Shown: positions 12,607 through 24,516, counted from the stretch's first letter. The stretch: 64,000 nt of DNA from Saksenaea vasiformis B4078 (GCA_000697055.1 JNDT01002264.1:1-64000); one strand, 5' to 3'. The notes: generated by a model not told the origin, from the letters alone. Numbers and translations are program-made.

Positions 12607-15600
12607 TTATAATCGTTCCTTTTTACCACCGTGAACCAGTTCTATTTCACGCACAATGTCGTTATCATACGGATGGTATTGATGTAGATAGTACTTGGCT
12701 ACCACCCGCGGGATAAAACTTGAAACAACCGTTAATATAAGACTGAGCCAATAGACTCCCGGAGCAAACAGACGAGATTGCCCTGCAAATATAAATGTGT
12801 TGAACTGAGCGTATACGCAAACGAACGCATAGTAAACCAGGATGGAAAGCGCAATGATACCCAGCTGAATCCACGTATAGCTGTAAAGGGAGAACGCAAC
12901 AAAAAGATTGGCAACAATAACTGTGATACTCGACACAATCGTCCCGATCTCATATACACCGTTCGCATCATAACCATGCGGATCTATCGTGCCTCCCAAC
13001 AAAATCAGCATGTAGGGGAAGAAGAAGCATATGGCAGATTGGAACATAGCGTCCACACAAGTTAACCAGAATCGCCACACCTTGAATTTGTCGTTGCGGA
13101 GACCCATACGATAAAGTTCCGGGTATCTTGCTGAAATAGCTGCAGAAACATCCTGATCCCAAATACCTGCGAAGAAACAGTAGTGCGTAAGTACAATTCT
13201 GTGGTGACGAGATAACTTACCTAAAAAGATAATGGGAAGCGACGTGAAGATCAGATTGTAGAGCGTCACTAACGCATAATCAAACATCATCGTTCCATTA
13301 AATCTATTTTGTGTTTTCAAGAGTTCATATTCTGTAATCCAAACGCATGGTAACTTACTGGCAGTATATCTGATACCAGAACAAAACGAATGTCCAGACA
13401 ATGTTTTTAAAGAAAAAGCCCATAATCATCTCGGCCGTACGAAGGTAAGACCACCGCCCATGAACCAGCAGAAGTTTCTGAAGAAAGCGAAATTGCGCAA
13501 TAGCATAATCCGATGCCATTACTGCCTGTCTTCCTTCGACACCTGAAATACCAACACCAACGTTGGCAGCCTGGATCATAGATACATCATTGGCTCCATC
13601 ACCAATTGCCAACGTCATGGCACGAATTCCTTTCTTCACCAGTAACACCACTTGCGCCTTTTGTTTTGGGCTTACGCGACAGCATATCACGCTTGAGCAA
13701 CGCATACCAATCGCAAGCATCATCTCTTTGTTCTTAGGTTCAAGGGCGTATTTCAGTGTAGTGCCGTCAATGACGAGCGCGCGTTTCTTCGTCTCATCTG
13801 TGGTGGTTTCTGAAGTCTTTTCTAGCAGCTCTGTCACGTCTTCTCTTGTATGTGCGCGAATGACAAGCAACTCCATGTCGTTGGTGATGAGATTACATGC
13901 GTATCCGATATTGATTGCCGTTTCCGTCTTGTCGCCTGTGAGAATCCATAGCTTGATGCCAGACTGCGCGAGTTCGGCAATGGTCTCGGGGACACCGTCC
14001 TGTAGTCTATCTTCAATCGCTGTACCGCCCATTAAAAGCATCTTGCACTCAATCTCCTCGCATATTGCGTCGAGTTTCTCTTCACGACTATGGATGCTGG
14101 CGCTAGCTTCAAGATAACGTCTATTCCACGGCTCATATTCTTCAGGAGAAATAAAACGATAGGCAAGACACAGAGTACGGAGACCTGACTCCCGCCAATG
14201 AATCGACATCAACCAGTACAAAAGAAGAGCTTACCTTCGTTAGCAAATTCTTCCAAGTGATCGGAGGTAATCTCTTTCAAGTGCTTCTGCTCCTTCTTTA
14301 GAGCATCCTGGCTACCAAAATCCACACAGAGCCGGTCATAGATAACTGAGTCGGCACCTTTACATAAAAGTACAATCTTATCGCTATCTTTTGGCTTGAC
14401 AATGACACTCATTCGTTTGCGAGACGAGTTAAATTCCAGCACGTTCAGCAGCTCGAACGTCTTCTCTTCTCCCATGATCTTTACTTTAAGTTTGTTGGAT
14501 TCTCGCCCAAGGAACACAAATCCAAGATCGCGCGCTGTAGATACCAAAGCAGCTTCATCAGGTGACTGAGCCTTATACTCAACGACATCCCCATTTTCCT
14601 TGTCTGGATATTCGGCGAGTACAGTATGGCATAGAGCAAGAGTAGAATAAAAGTGCGTCAATGCAGTGGCATGCGAATCGTTCTGTCCAAGATCGTCGAA
14701 GAATTTGGGGTCCACAAACGTAGGCTTCGGTCCAATGTGCTTGTTTTCAAACAGCGTAGCTTGCTTTTCATACATTTGAGCTTTGGCCTGTTCAAGATCA
14801 TCATCTTCCGCTACTTCCTCCACTGGATTCTCTGATGATTTTTCACATCGCTCGCGAATCTTTGCACCTATTGCAGCTTCCGTTGTTCCCATGCCGTAGG
14901 CTACACCATTAATCGTACATTTTCGAAACTCCATCACGTTCTGGGTAAGCGTTCCGGTTTTGTCTGAAAATATATACTCTATCTGGCCAAGATCATCAGA
15001 AATGTTCCACGTTCTAGGAATACAAGGTGTATCTGTCTTTTCGTAGTAGATATCGATATCAGCAAAAATAAAGTACGCCTAATGAAGGGTGAGATGAAAT
15101 GAATTTTTGGTAGCAAGCTCCTTACAGCAAATGTTTTTACGATTTCCACAGAGATATAGAGAGAGATTGGAACAATATTCTGATAAAGGATGAGTGTAAC
15201 CCTGCGAAATTGATGTTTAGAATTAGGAACACGTTTCGTACTGTAGATTTTTTTTCTGTACCAAAATGTCAGAAATCCGGCATAGCTTGCATTATTGCCT
15301 TCGATCCCATAATCAAAGTAGCGTGACGATCCTGGCGCGTTAAATTGAGCGCTGGCAAGGACGGAGCTTACAATACACATGGCAGCCAGGATGCAGAAAT
15401 TAGCAATAACCTACTCATGCTGTCAGTGATAATGTTCTACTCTGTAATAAATAGCGTACATGAGGATTGGTTCCTTTTGCTATTTTGCTTCGTTTCGATG
15501 GCGTCTTCCCAGAATTTAGCATGATTTTTGTTTCGTCTCCAGTATAAATGACTACGCCAATGACCCATTTTGTATTCCGCAACACGCATCCTCTCAGTAA

Positions 15601-16923
15601 CAGGTTATTGTAGGTAACCGCTTCCGTCTTTTGATGTGATACTGTCGTCTCATTATCTCCAGGTTGTTCGATTTCCCACCGCAAAACGCCATTGTACTGG
15701 TATATGTTAGCATGTGGAGGTTCACTTTCGATATAGAAACGCGCTCGTTCACAATCATGGACGGAGCGCAGATCACTCGTTGCAGTCAGGCCCTGTCGAG
15801 CCTTGAGGTTAGTCTCACCATCCAGATTTTGAGTTTCGACATAGGCTAGATTATCCGTTTCCGAAGTTGAAAGAATTACAATATCAGCCGGAACGTCGTC
15901 CTCATCACGAATCATGATGTAATCGCCAACTCTGATATCCTGCCACAGCCTCTCTTCCCAAGCAACCTTGCAACAAGAGGCAGGTGGATCGCCTGCATCA
16001 AGATCGGAGCACCGCGCCCCAGGTGGACACACCGTAGATGGTCTGCGATCACTCGTCGTGGGCATGCGATATAACACAGAGTGCGGCACGGCACCAGGGC
16101 GGTATGGTATTTTCTTCTTTGTAGGTTTAAAGATGTTACTGAGCTCCGAACGCAGGGTATCGGAACGCTGTCGTACAGTACATAAAAATTTATTGGGACC
16201 GACAGCTGCAGGAGTCTTGATATCCGTATTATTGGTAGATGGCGAAGGCTGCGGAGTAGGCGATGCATTACCAGCAAGGGGCGCCGTGTCATCTCCCCGG
16301 GGCCGTTTTGCCGCCTTGTCTTTTGCAGTGGATTGGCGGTACGCTTGTGCATAACGATTTTCAACGCCAGCAAGGACACAAAGAAATCCTAAGAAAACAT
16401 ATACAAAATGAAACTTTCCCCTCCGTTCGCTTGGCACATTAACGTTGGACCAATGGCTCAATGTTAATGTCTTTGCATGATTGACCCGCTGATCGCTTTG
16501 ATTTCGTTTCCAATCCTCAACGCCATCCTTAATACCGGTAATTAGAAGAATAGCAATCAAGGGTAATGCCGAAACAGCAGGCTCTGTCACGCCGAAAGTA
16601 GGAATGCATTGTAAGATAACGAGGAACAAAAAGTACAGATTGGCGACATTGCGGAATTGCTCGAACAGATTTTTTGGTATAAATGTCAGTGGCGTATATT
16701 TGGCGGTTCGTACTCGATTTGGAACATAATGACCATGAAGCAATTGTCCCTTCTCATCGTACTCGTATTTCGGTAACTCCATATTGATGTAAATCTTTCG
16801 TCGCTGTTGCATATACGACGACGTCGACTCTGTCCTCCGCAATTCCCTCTGCTGCTTCTCGTCCTCGAGGGATTGTTTCGCATGGCGCGAAAACAATGCT
16901 TTTAATCGCAATCGCTTGCTCAT
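12607..16923 (-). CDS. P4-type phospholipid flippase ATPase, Dnf1/Dnf2-like, 1333 aa
   Basis: Seven exons: complement(12607-13166, 13221-13303, 13359-14184, 14235-15078, 15126-15201, 15262-15410, 15460-16923). The protein pumps phospholipids from the outer to the cytosolic leaflet. The N-terminal block RTAKYTPLTFIPKNLFEQF resembles Dnf1/Dnf2 more than Drs2 or Neo1. The actuator motif is DGETN. The phosphorylated aspartate is in FSDKTGTLTQN, split from upstream helices by two introns. The hinge motif is GDGANDVSMIQ. The C-terminal exons encode the M5-M10 membrane helices. Between the first transmembrane pair and the actuator domain lies a long Ser/Thr/Pro-rich insertion (about 16370-15990), as Dnf proteins have at this place. 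One hydrophobic stretch near 16385-16430 could hide an unrecognised intron, but the frame stays open. A Cdc50-type partner is expected elsewhere. Confidence 0.92.
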
Positions 16924-17392
16924 TCTAAACCACGTGCTTGGTACTATAACAAAGAAAAAATTCGTTTTAAGTATTGTTTATATAACTTTGCCATATTTTA
17001 CGTTGGTACTACGTACAAGCTGCATACAGAGTACTACTGTAAAAGGTGAGGTATTCACTCAGCAAGTGGGACTGTGTTCAAGAGTGTCCTTTGCAACTTT
17101 TTCAAGCATGGCTTTTTTTTTTCGTTCGGCGGCGATTCAATCCATGACGTTTGGAGTTTCTGACGGGAAACATTGACCAATGGTCTGATTTCATTGGTTT
17201 AGTTTATTCTCCTTACTGTTGGGCCTTTAGCCGTAACATGATCAATTGGACCCTGGGTCACTTTCTTTTCTTATCATATGTCCAAAAAGCCAGCATGTAG
17301 CCAACTCTTCAGGTACAAAAACACATTCTATTTTGGTTACACAGTTTTACAAGCACAGACCAAGTCGGAGCAAAAAACGTTTTTTTGTTACT
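16924..17392. other. Intergenic gap between flippase start and PRMT5 stop
   Basis: This 469 bp gap holds the flippase 5' flank and the PRMT5 3' flank. It has T-rich runs and no conserved coding frame. I see nothing else in it. Confidence 0.5.
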
Positions 17393-19811
17393 CTACAATC
17401 CTACCCAGTAAGAGCGTCCGCCTACGTTGTGGATCGGCAATACGGTCAAGTCGCTTCGTTTTTCTTGCGGAGTCACCATGACAGACCATTCATACCAGAC
17501 CTTTTTGCGATCTGTTTGGCGCCAGATGTCGACCGTCACTGTAGCGCCTTTCGGGACCTGGATAGGTGTCTTGATGGGGAAAAAGATAGGGAACCAGCTG
17601 AACATCCCCGGTGAATGGGTCTCAGGATGAATGGAAATCATCACATCTTTGTATAGAACGGATTCAAAGTAGCCTGCAAGGCCATGCATTGTCATGTCAT
17701 GCTTCACTTCGAATTCCACTTGCTGATACCGCACGTTATGCAAGTTATTCACTGGGTCACCATCCGCGGGAACATCAGTCGTGTTTGGGTGTGAGAAAGT
17801 CCACAAAGGTTTCGGTCGCGCCAGTTCACAAACTTGCTGGAACATGACTACATAAGGTGTCTCAAAATGTACCAGATCCTTGTAGGCTGCCACTTCGTTG
17901 TAAAGCTTCGTGGATGCCATTGGTGAAATAAAAGCAGTATAGGATGCAGGGATAGATATGCCGTTTGCTGTATATCCACTATTAACTTTTTCCTTGAAGT
18001 AATAGGAAGACACTTACGTTTTAAAAACTTTTGCGCACCATCAAGACATTCAGGTGAGAGTTCATTATCACCAAAAGAACCCAGGAGTTCGCTCACAAGA
18101 ATATCGCACTATAGCCACGTGCATCAGATGAGCAGCCTACTCGAGATATTACACTTACTTTTCGCGAAGGTTTCCATTTACGCATATCTGCAAAGACAAG
18201 GGTTACCTTGTCCTGCCACACATCGGCCTTTGCGTTCTGCAACCTATTGAGGTATTAACTCATGAAGGATTGTGCGTCATGGTCCCTACGTTACGAATGC
18301 GTTGGGGTTCTTTTCGAGGGCGTAAATGTGAATTTTACGTTGCGCTTTTTCTGCCGCACGCAGGCAGCAATTCACAAGGGGTCCTCTACCAGCTCCAACA
18401 ACCATAATTAAACTATCATTTTACATTCACATGGTTAGCTCCATAACCTCACCCATGACGATCGAACACTTACGATTCGTAGTCAGAACCGTACTCCACA
18501 CGATCCAGCAATGCATGATACACAGCCTACTAGCGTGCTCAGCTCAATTTTGTCCGGTCCTTTTTTTTTTCTTTGTTTTACCTTTTCGTATTGTTGATAT
18601 TTTATCGGGTCCTTTTCGAAAGTCTCGTATGTTTGGTTGTCCAGGTTATCCATGAGGGGTTGAAGTGGCGCCTGAAGATAATCCTGGTATCCCACTGCAA
18701 ATTTTTCAACTTCATTCAGCTCAGGCAAATTTCTGTTCAAATAGCGAATGTATTCCTGATAAGCTGAAGGTTCGACTCCCGTATGAATTTGTGTCGTAGG
18801 CATGGTTACAATCATATTTGGTCTCAGCTATTGTCGGTTGCTTTCAATAAGATCTCGCTCGCTAACGTGAATCCTCACCTTGTTCATAATTGTCTTGATA
18901 AATTGCTGATGTCGCTTACTCAGTACCGGGTATCCCTTTGGATTGTAGACAAAGATTTCGGCGGGGACAATGACAGCCTTAACTGGTTCTGACAACCATA
19001 CATCCAGCAGCTGATCGTCCAATGGCAGATCAGTAGTTAATTCCAATGCTGTTCACAAGATAAATAACGATACGTACAACTAGTGTGACGACGCCTTACC
19101 AACATGAATTTTGGGATTGTGATCTGTCAGGGCACGAAGGCGGTTCCATTGACGCCATGACAGGTTACCGTCAATATCCTCACTGCCCGTTAATGGCACT
19201 TTAACCCACAGCTGTCAACAGCATGTCAGATTGCTATAGTTATTAATACAAAAGTACTTGTTACCTGAGTGTAAGACATGGTCATTACAGCATTTCCTAG
19301 TATTCTTGCTGTATTCGATAGCGATCCCGTTGGCAATGAGGGGAAAATGACAGCCAATAGACCCAGGTGACATGCCCACATCAATTCTTGTTTCAAAGCC
19401 TATGTCATTAGGTGTGTACCTGAGACAATCGTTGCGTACCAGTTCTGAATTGACTCGGTGTAATTCATTTGTAGATTCCAGTTCGAGCCAGTTGGATAGA
19501 ATACCAACAACTGCATCGGCCCAGTCTGAATTCCTCCGTTAATGCTACATCTTATCCCTCGATCCCTTACCAGCTGACTTCAAGATCAAATCCTCTCGTT
19601 CAAAATGTGGGCAATCTCTCCAGCTATCTAACGCTTCCTTGGTCATGCCTCCCTCGCCGAGGACGCGTTGGAATCGTGGCTGTGCTATGGGTGTAGCGAC
19701 GAAATCGTGACCTGCATCGGTAGCTTCGTGAATAAAGGTGCTGAGATTGTCATAGTAATCTGTTGTCAACAACCCAACAGGGCAAGCACGAGAAGGGCCC
19801 AGATCTTCCAT
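17393..19811 (-). CDS. Protein arginine N-methyltransferase 5 (PRMT5/Skb1/Hsl7), 638 aa
   Basis: Eleven exons: complement(17393-17967, 18018-18108, 18159-18243, 18290-18412, 18474-18526, 18582-18827, 18879-19048, 19100-19211, 19265-19399, 19440-19525, 19571-19811). This type II enzyme makes symmetric dimethylarginine on histones and spliceosomal Sm proteins. The N-terminal half is the TIM-barrel region (start [21 protein letters not shown]). The SAM-binding motif is [10 protein letters not shown], and the double-glutamate catalytic loop is [18 protein letters not shown]. The C-terminal beta-barrel ends GGRSYWVGL, like other PRMT5 proteins. Length matches the 637 aa human enzyme. Introns are 45-61 nt with GT-AG ends and no disrupted motif. 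No WD-repeat partner (MEP50) lies in this window. Confidence 0.95.
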
Positions 19812-20305
19812 GGCGAAAAGAATAACTGTGATACATGAAGGATGGCTGCTTGATTTTTTTATTTACTTTCAACGCGTTTGAATCGGAGCTTTTGAACGGG
19901 TTGCCTTCAAGAAAAAGCCTCAGCAAGGGAAATGGGTATCCAACAACTGCTATAAGACTCAAAAGATGTATCATTTAGCGACTGACAGAAAGGATTCCAG
20001 ATTCTTTACATTAGCACCCGGCTAACTAGTCAAGATGAACGAAGAGTCTACTGTTTTGCATTCATGCGCATGTATTGCGCTAACGCAGTCCACGAAATCC
20101 TTAGAACGTGTTAGATGCCGTAATAGATCATTGAGTGACAGTCCAGCTAATACCACATACGATGAAAGAGAACTCGCTTGATTAACAAAGTTCGGGAGCA
20201 GAAGAAAAAGGACCAGAGCAGAGGTCAGTAATTGATAGTCCTCCATAATCCCACAAAATGTAAAGAATGAAAATGAATCCTTTTGTTTATTAATGTGAAT
20301 TAACT
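19812..20305. other. Intergenic gap between PRMT5 start and eL24 stop
   Basis: This holds the PRMT5 promoter side and the eL24 3' flank. A 74-codon minus-strand frame (20246-20022) begins with a hydrophobic leader (MEDYQLLTSALVLFLLLPNF) but has no other support, so I do not annotate it. Confidence 0.4.
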
Positions 20306-21025
20306 TTAACGCGAGGTAGCGGCAGCCTTGGGAGCAAAGCCCTTGGCTTGTTGCTTGCTGACCTTGGGAGCACCCTGGGGAGCCTATTCTCCACATTAGC
20401 AACATGCTCATTTCAAACGAATCATAACACTTACAGCAGCCTTCTTAGCAGCCTGAGCAGCCTTCTTGGCTTCCTTGCTCTTGGCAATAGCAGCCTGGCG
20501 GGCGGCAGCACGGGCTTCAGGCTTCATGGAGCGCTTGGCACGGATAGCATCCCACGAGGCACCAACAACGGCACGATCGTGCTTGACGGTGCGGCGAGTG
20601 CGCTTCTTGGCGATCTCCTCAGTGATACCCTTCTTGTTCAAGCGACGGTAGATTACGGTCCACTTGATCTTGCGAGGGTTCAACTTCTGAAGGAAGTACG
20701 ATTCGGCCTTGCCGTTGATGAAGCGGAAGGTCTAAAATACAAATTCAATCGTCCTGTCCTGTCTCCTTCATTTTTTTTCAGGGTTCGAAAATGGGGCACT
20801 TACTCTGTTACAAAAGAAAAAAAAGGGAGCGTCAGAAACCCAACTCTATGAACACCAAGTTGCAACATACCTGCTATCGATACGGACATAGGTCTTACCC
20901 TTACCAGGGTAGATCTTGTAGCCAGAGAACGAACAAATCTCAAGCCTGCAAAAAATAATCGGTTAATCTCTTGTCGTATCAATGGATGGACTCGTTATGT
21001 CGATGGATCGATAGGTTTACTTCAT
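20306..21025 (-). CDS. RPL24: Large-subunit ribosomal protein eL24, 151 aa, with apparent 1-nt microexon
   Basis: Five exons: complement(20306-20383, 20435-20731, 20804, 20871-20945, 21021-21025). The N-terminus [19 protein letters not shown] is the classic eL24 zinc-ribbon-like domain. It continues with [35 protein letters not shown] and [18 protein letters not shown], then an Ala/Lys-rich tail. The first coding exon is only 5 nt (ATGAA). Between exon 2 (ending GATAGCAG) and the ACCTTCCGC exon, direct splicing would shift the frame. A single A at 20804, flanked by a T-rich tract, AACAG and GTAAGTG, restores it and gives DSRTFRF, the length seen in other eL24 proteins. See the findings. The protein sits at the 60S interface and contributes an intersubunit bridge. 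Confidence 0.95.
20804..20804 (-). other. Predicted single-nucleotide microexon of eL24
   Basis: The base A (T on the plus strand) lies between a strong acceptor (CTTTTGTAACAG) and a strong donor (GTAAGTG). The flanking introns are 66 nt (20805-20870) and 72 nt (20732-20803). Including it turns AG plus A into an Arg codon and keeps the downstream frame. The codon just before the downstream exon is TAG in the required frame, so no upstream alternative acceptor can work. Confidence 0.7.
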
Positions 21026-22439
21026 CGTGCAATCAGAGAAAGGACCGGAACATCTTCATCCTCGATACCAACTTAATTGCGAAGAACGACTGACATTCAA
21101 ATTGATTCCACTCGGACGCCGGACCGCAAAAGGTCTAGTTACCCGGATAAACCCGGAATATTTCCGGGTTGTCCGGGAAACATTGCCGTGCTGCAACACG
21201 ACGCATCGCAAATGAACCAAAGAAGCGACCAAGGAAAGCGTAATTTTTCTTTTGGCAAAGATACCATCAGATCCAAATAAACATGCTTTATAGGTAATGT
21301 ACTCTATATAATAAAGAACTTGTTAGAGGATCAAACAGGTGTCTGGTCAAACCACGACAGCTGTTTTCGATAATCTCACTCTGCTATTTTCGATACAATG
21401 AAAGCTATGATATTCTCAGCAACTGATATCACCTCTCGAAATACATCTTGCAATATCTATCTTTTGTCATATGATGTCCGTTTTGTACGGAGCATGTACC
21501 AATATACATTTTTCTTTCACGTATTATTTTCCACTGCATCATATTGCACACTGCTGTTCATGTTTCTTCGTTTCTATCCATTGTATCTTTTGAAACGTCC
21601 CACTCTTAATATTCCTCAAGGATTTTTGAGACAGCGGAGGGGTCTTTTTTTTTCTGCATGGTAACGACGATGCAACTGATCGCCGCTTCACGAAATTGTA
21701 TTTCAAAGAACATCGGAACTGCCAATACTTTTATCCAACATTTTTTTCTTTTCAATCCCTCGCTTCCTTTACCAAGAATCTGGGGCTTTCTCCCCCAGGA
21801 GCGCGAAACGCGAAACACCTAATCGATTTGAAATACACGGTCTCATTGGCAGGCTACGTTACAACCTCGGTTCCCCTTCGCGACGCTACTGGCCGCCTGA
21901 TACAGAGTTGCAAATACCTACGGAGTGAATTTTGCACCTGAAGCTTTTCTTTTACTTCAGTTTTAACATGCCACGCGCTTTCCCATTACTGCAACCAAAC
22001 TGGTCATTCTCGTATCACTAGCTGATTGTGTCCTTGCAATCCAAGAAACCGCTCGAGAACGCGGAGATCACGACCCTGACTCATTGCACCTGCTGCCACG
22101 CCACTTCATCCGCCTCCTCCTTCTCTTTTCATCGTTCCTTCCGTCAGACTAGCTGATACCCAAATGCAACATGAGCACGAGAGAGCTTATCAATTTCGCA
22201 GAATTGTGTCTGCTGTTTCTGCCACCACAAGGTATTGATATATCTGTCAAGGATTCTGATCAAATTTCACATATTATGCAGCAATGATAAATTGTTACGG
22301 ATATTTTGATGAAAACGAGAATTGTCGCATCAACGTTGACTCCAGCACTTCTACTGAGACACGTCCCACTACTTGTCGAATTGCCTGCCAACGTGTCTTC
22401 AATGGATCGACCGCCGGAGGGCACGATGTCGTGATACGT
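21026..22439. other. Intergenic region between eL24 promoter and Helitron relic
   Basis: Besides the palindrome at 21150-21170 (separate entry), this 1.4 kb has no supported gene. The part from about 21950 onward may be the 5' side of the Helitron, but no defined end is visible. Confidence 0.5.
21150..21170. promoter_or_regulatory. Perfect CCGGAA palindrome upstream of eL24
   Basis: Arms AACCCGGAA and TTCCGGGTT are exact reverse complements with a TAT spacer. They lie about 125 bp upstream of the eL24 start codon. Flanking half-sites ACCCGGAT (21141-21148) and GTCCGGGAA (21171-21179) extend the symmetry. The position and symmetry suggest a dimeric transcription-factor site for the ribosomal protein gene. 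No known factor is assigned; the function is inference. Confidence 0.45.
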
Positions 22440-23634
22440 TTACCTTGTAATCGTGCGAATTGTGGGCATTGTGGAGCAGGCATGTGGCTATAGGAGAGAG
22501 AATCACGCTCCACCAGGGCCAATCCTAAATTTAATTTGTGCTGTCGAACTGGCAAAATAAGTATCCCGCAGAGGCGTGCCCCTCCTGAGCTTTGCGTGAA
22601 CTCTTGGCTGTAGACGCTTCATCTGCAAGACACTTTCACTACAATATTAGGGCTTATAATAATGTACTTGCATTTGCTTCTATGGGAGTCGAACTCGATG
22701 AATCAGTGGCAAATGCTGTCGGTGAATCGTATACGTTTCGTATTTGCGGCCAAGCGTATCAAAAGATCGGTCCTTCTCCTGAAAGTGGCTGTCAAACGGT
22801 CGTTACGCAAATATATGTGTGTGATTCGCAATCTCAAGTGAGCCATCGCAGATCATACCCCGATCTTGTGGAACCAGAGGTTGTAGCATCAATCCAGCAA
22901 CTTATTTCTGAAGTGATTTTTTTTTTTGCACTCACACTTCAATCACCTGCGGAACGTCTACGGAGCGAGTCCAATATTGATCCCGCGATCCGAATCTCTG
23001 GAGACGTTGCGAGAGAAGGCCGGCAGTACCCCATACTACTACTGCAGAAGTGGCTGTTATTGTTCCCGGTGGTGCGGATGATAAGAGTAAGCCATTACGC
23101 GACATCATGTATATGTAGAAGCATGGCGGACTCAACAAAATATGATCCAGGCGATGTGCGATATGTGACGACTCCCGAGTACTATGCGTTTATGCTGCAA
23201 GAGCGTCGAAATTCATTTCTTCGCCACTATGGACGATTATTTCGTGAATACATAATGGATATGTACGCCAAGATCGAATCTCGGGGACTCAATTACCCCC
23301 GCCGTAATCTGGGCACACTGCGCGCTGATCTGTATAATGAATGTGCTGACGTTTGGGTAGACGGATCATATTGCCATCCTCGTTTACTGGCGGCCTACGA
23401 TATATGCATCAGAAATTCCAACATGCTAAGGCAATTGTGCGGGCATTAGGAAAGCCGGACCTTTTTATAACTTTTGCGTGCAATCCTCGTTGGCCCGAAA
23501 TCACTGAAGCTTTGTCGGCACAACAAACTCCTTCAGACCGTCCAGGTCTGATTTGCAGAGTGTTCCATCAAAAGCTTAAGCCTTTAATGGACGATCTCAT
23601 AAAGAAGCAGATATTTGGCAAAGTCGCCGGTTGA
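22440..23634 (+). pseudogene. Broken Helitron Rep/helicase protein (N-terminal Helitron-like region)
   Basis: Successive plus-strand frames match the conserved start of fungal Helitron proteins. First comes a CGHCGAGMWL motif (about 22462-22491). Then NPKFNLCC followed by GKISIP in another frame (about 22521-22565). Then DASSARHFHYNIRAYNNVLAF and TFRICGQAYQKIG (22592 onward). Then LYNECADVWVDGS followed, after a frame change near 23355, by RRIILPSSFTGG, KPDLFITFACNPRWPEIT and FHQKLKPLMDDLIKKQIFGK. Living Helitrons encode a HUH endonuclease and helicase for rolling-circle transposition. This copy has at least three frameshifts or stops and ends abruptly after QIFGK, before the HUH catalytic motifs. 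It is inactive. Confidence 0.85.
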
Positions 23635-23890
23635 ATATCTCACGTCGCAAAGCGTGTCCACCGTACAACAACTGGGAATTAAAGAAGCAAAAAGAGTGAC
23701 CGAATGCTCACCGAAAAGCGGGTGCACAACTACATGCTGTTCTTCGGTGTGATATTTGCGCTATGCATTGGAATCGTGACGTTCTCGGAGCTAAAAACAT
23801 CCTTACAACATTTAAACACATGATGCAAAACAATAACGAACGACCAGATCCATTCAAAAGGCCGATATCCATAAATAATTGTCTAAACGC
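23627..23890 (+). pseudogene. Fanzor/TnpB-like nuclease C-terminal fragment, frameshifted
   Basis: Starting immediately at the Helitron break, one frame reads SPVEYLTSQ. Frames around 23705-23880 read NAHRKAGAQLHAVLRCDIC, then AMHWNRDVLGAKNIL and ERPDPFKRP. The pattern Tyr-Leu-Thr-Ser, a CxxC zinc-finger pair, then WNRDVxxAKNI is the zinc-finger plus RuvC-III end of TnpB and its eukaryotic relatives, the Fanzor proteins, which are RNA-guided DNA nucleases carried by eukaryotic transposons. The upstream zinc-finger half (CPPY near 23660 in a third frame) has decayed and stops occur between parts. Only the last 80 or so residues are present, so no activity is expected. Confidence 0.6.
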
Positions 23891-24516
23891 TCCGTAATAA
23901 GGAAATTCGTTAAGAGAACCAAATCCAATCGAGCAAACTTAGCCCAAGCTCAAGTGCACATCGAAAATCGGAAACAGTCGATTCATTCGGAACACAATCT
24001 CCAAATACGGTAAAAATCCGGCAGATGGGAACTCGCAAAGGTCGTTTGTGATTTAAAAATAAAAGATGATATCTAATTACAGCAACATGTTATGATATTA
24101 CCAATGATGGTAGGCATCACATTGTCAACAGTCTCACAGTTTTACTTGTGAATACGTTGATATTTTTCAACAGTCTGGAACTCGGAAGACTCTAATGTAG
24201 ATTCTGGTCTCGACCTGCACAAACCCCATTTTAAACTGATTAGACTAGCGCTATTGGCGCTAAATTGGCAGCTGTACAACTCCGGGCAGGACGAGGCTGA
24301 TGTTACGTCGTATCTCATTTTCCTAATCGTCCTCCCTTTTTACTTGTTTGTCACTTTTTTCGTAGGCAGCTACACGCGGTAGTTTTCTCGAATACACGAG
24401 CCAAACCCCTCAAGAGAGAACCCCTTGAATCACGTCATACGGTTAAATACTTTTTCCTTTGTGGAGTACTTTCAAACAGCGGTTTAACTTCTAACATTCA
24501 CGGCTGAGCCTTTCCC
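23891..24516. other. Intergenic region upstream of RhoGAP gene
   Basis: No supported gene. It may contain the remaining 3' end of the mobile-element composite. A small hairpin-like TAGCGC-TATTG-GCGCTA lies near 24246-24262. Confidence 0.4.

Noticed and set aside
13563..14117. 184-codon plus-strand frame
   Set aside because: Antisense of the flippase P-domain; a shadow.
15990..16370. Second gene inside the flippase insertion (plus-strand 128-codon and minus-strand 155-codon frames)
   Set aside because: The main frame continues through this region in the expected place of the Dnf insertion; the others are shadows.
20022..20246. 74-codon minus-strand frame with a hydrophobic leader
   Set aside because: Lies in the 3' flank of eL24, no family match and no other sign of a gene; could be chance.
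22295..22555. 86-codon minus-strand frame
   Set aside because: Antisense of the Helitron CxxC region.
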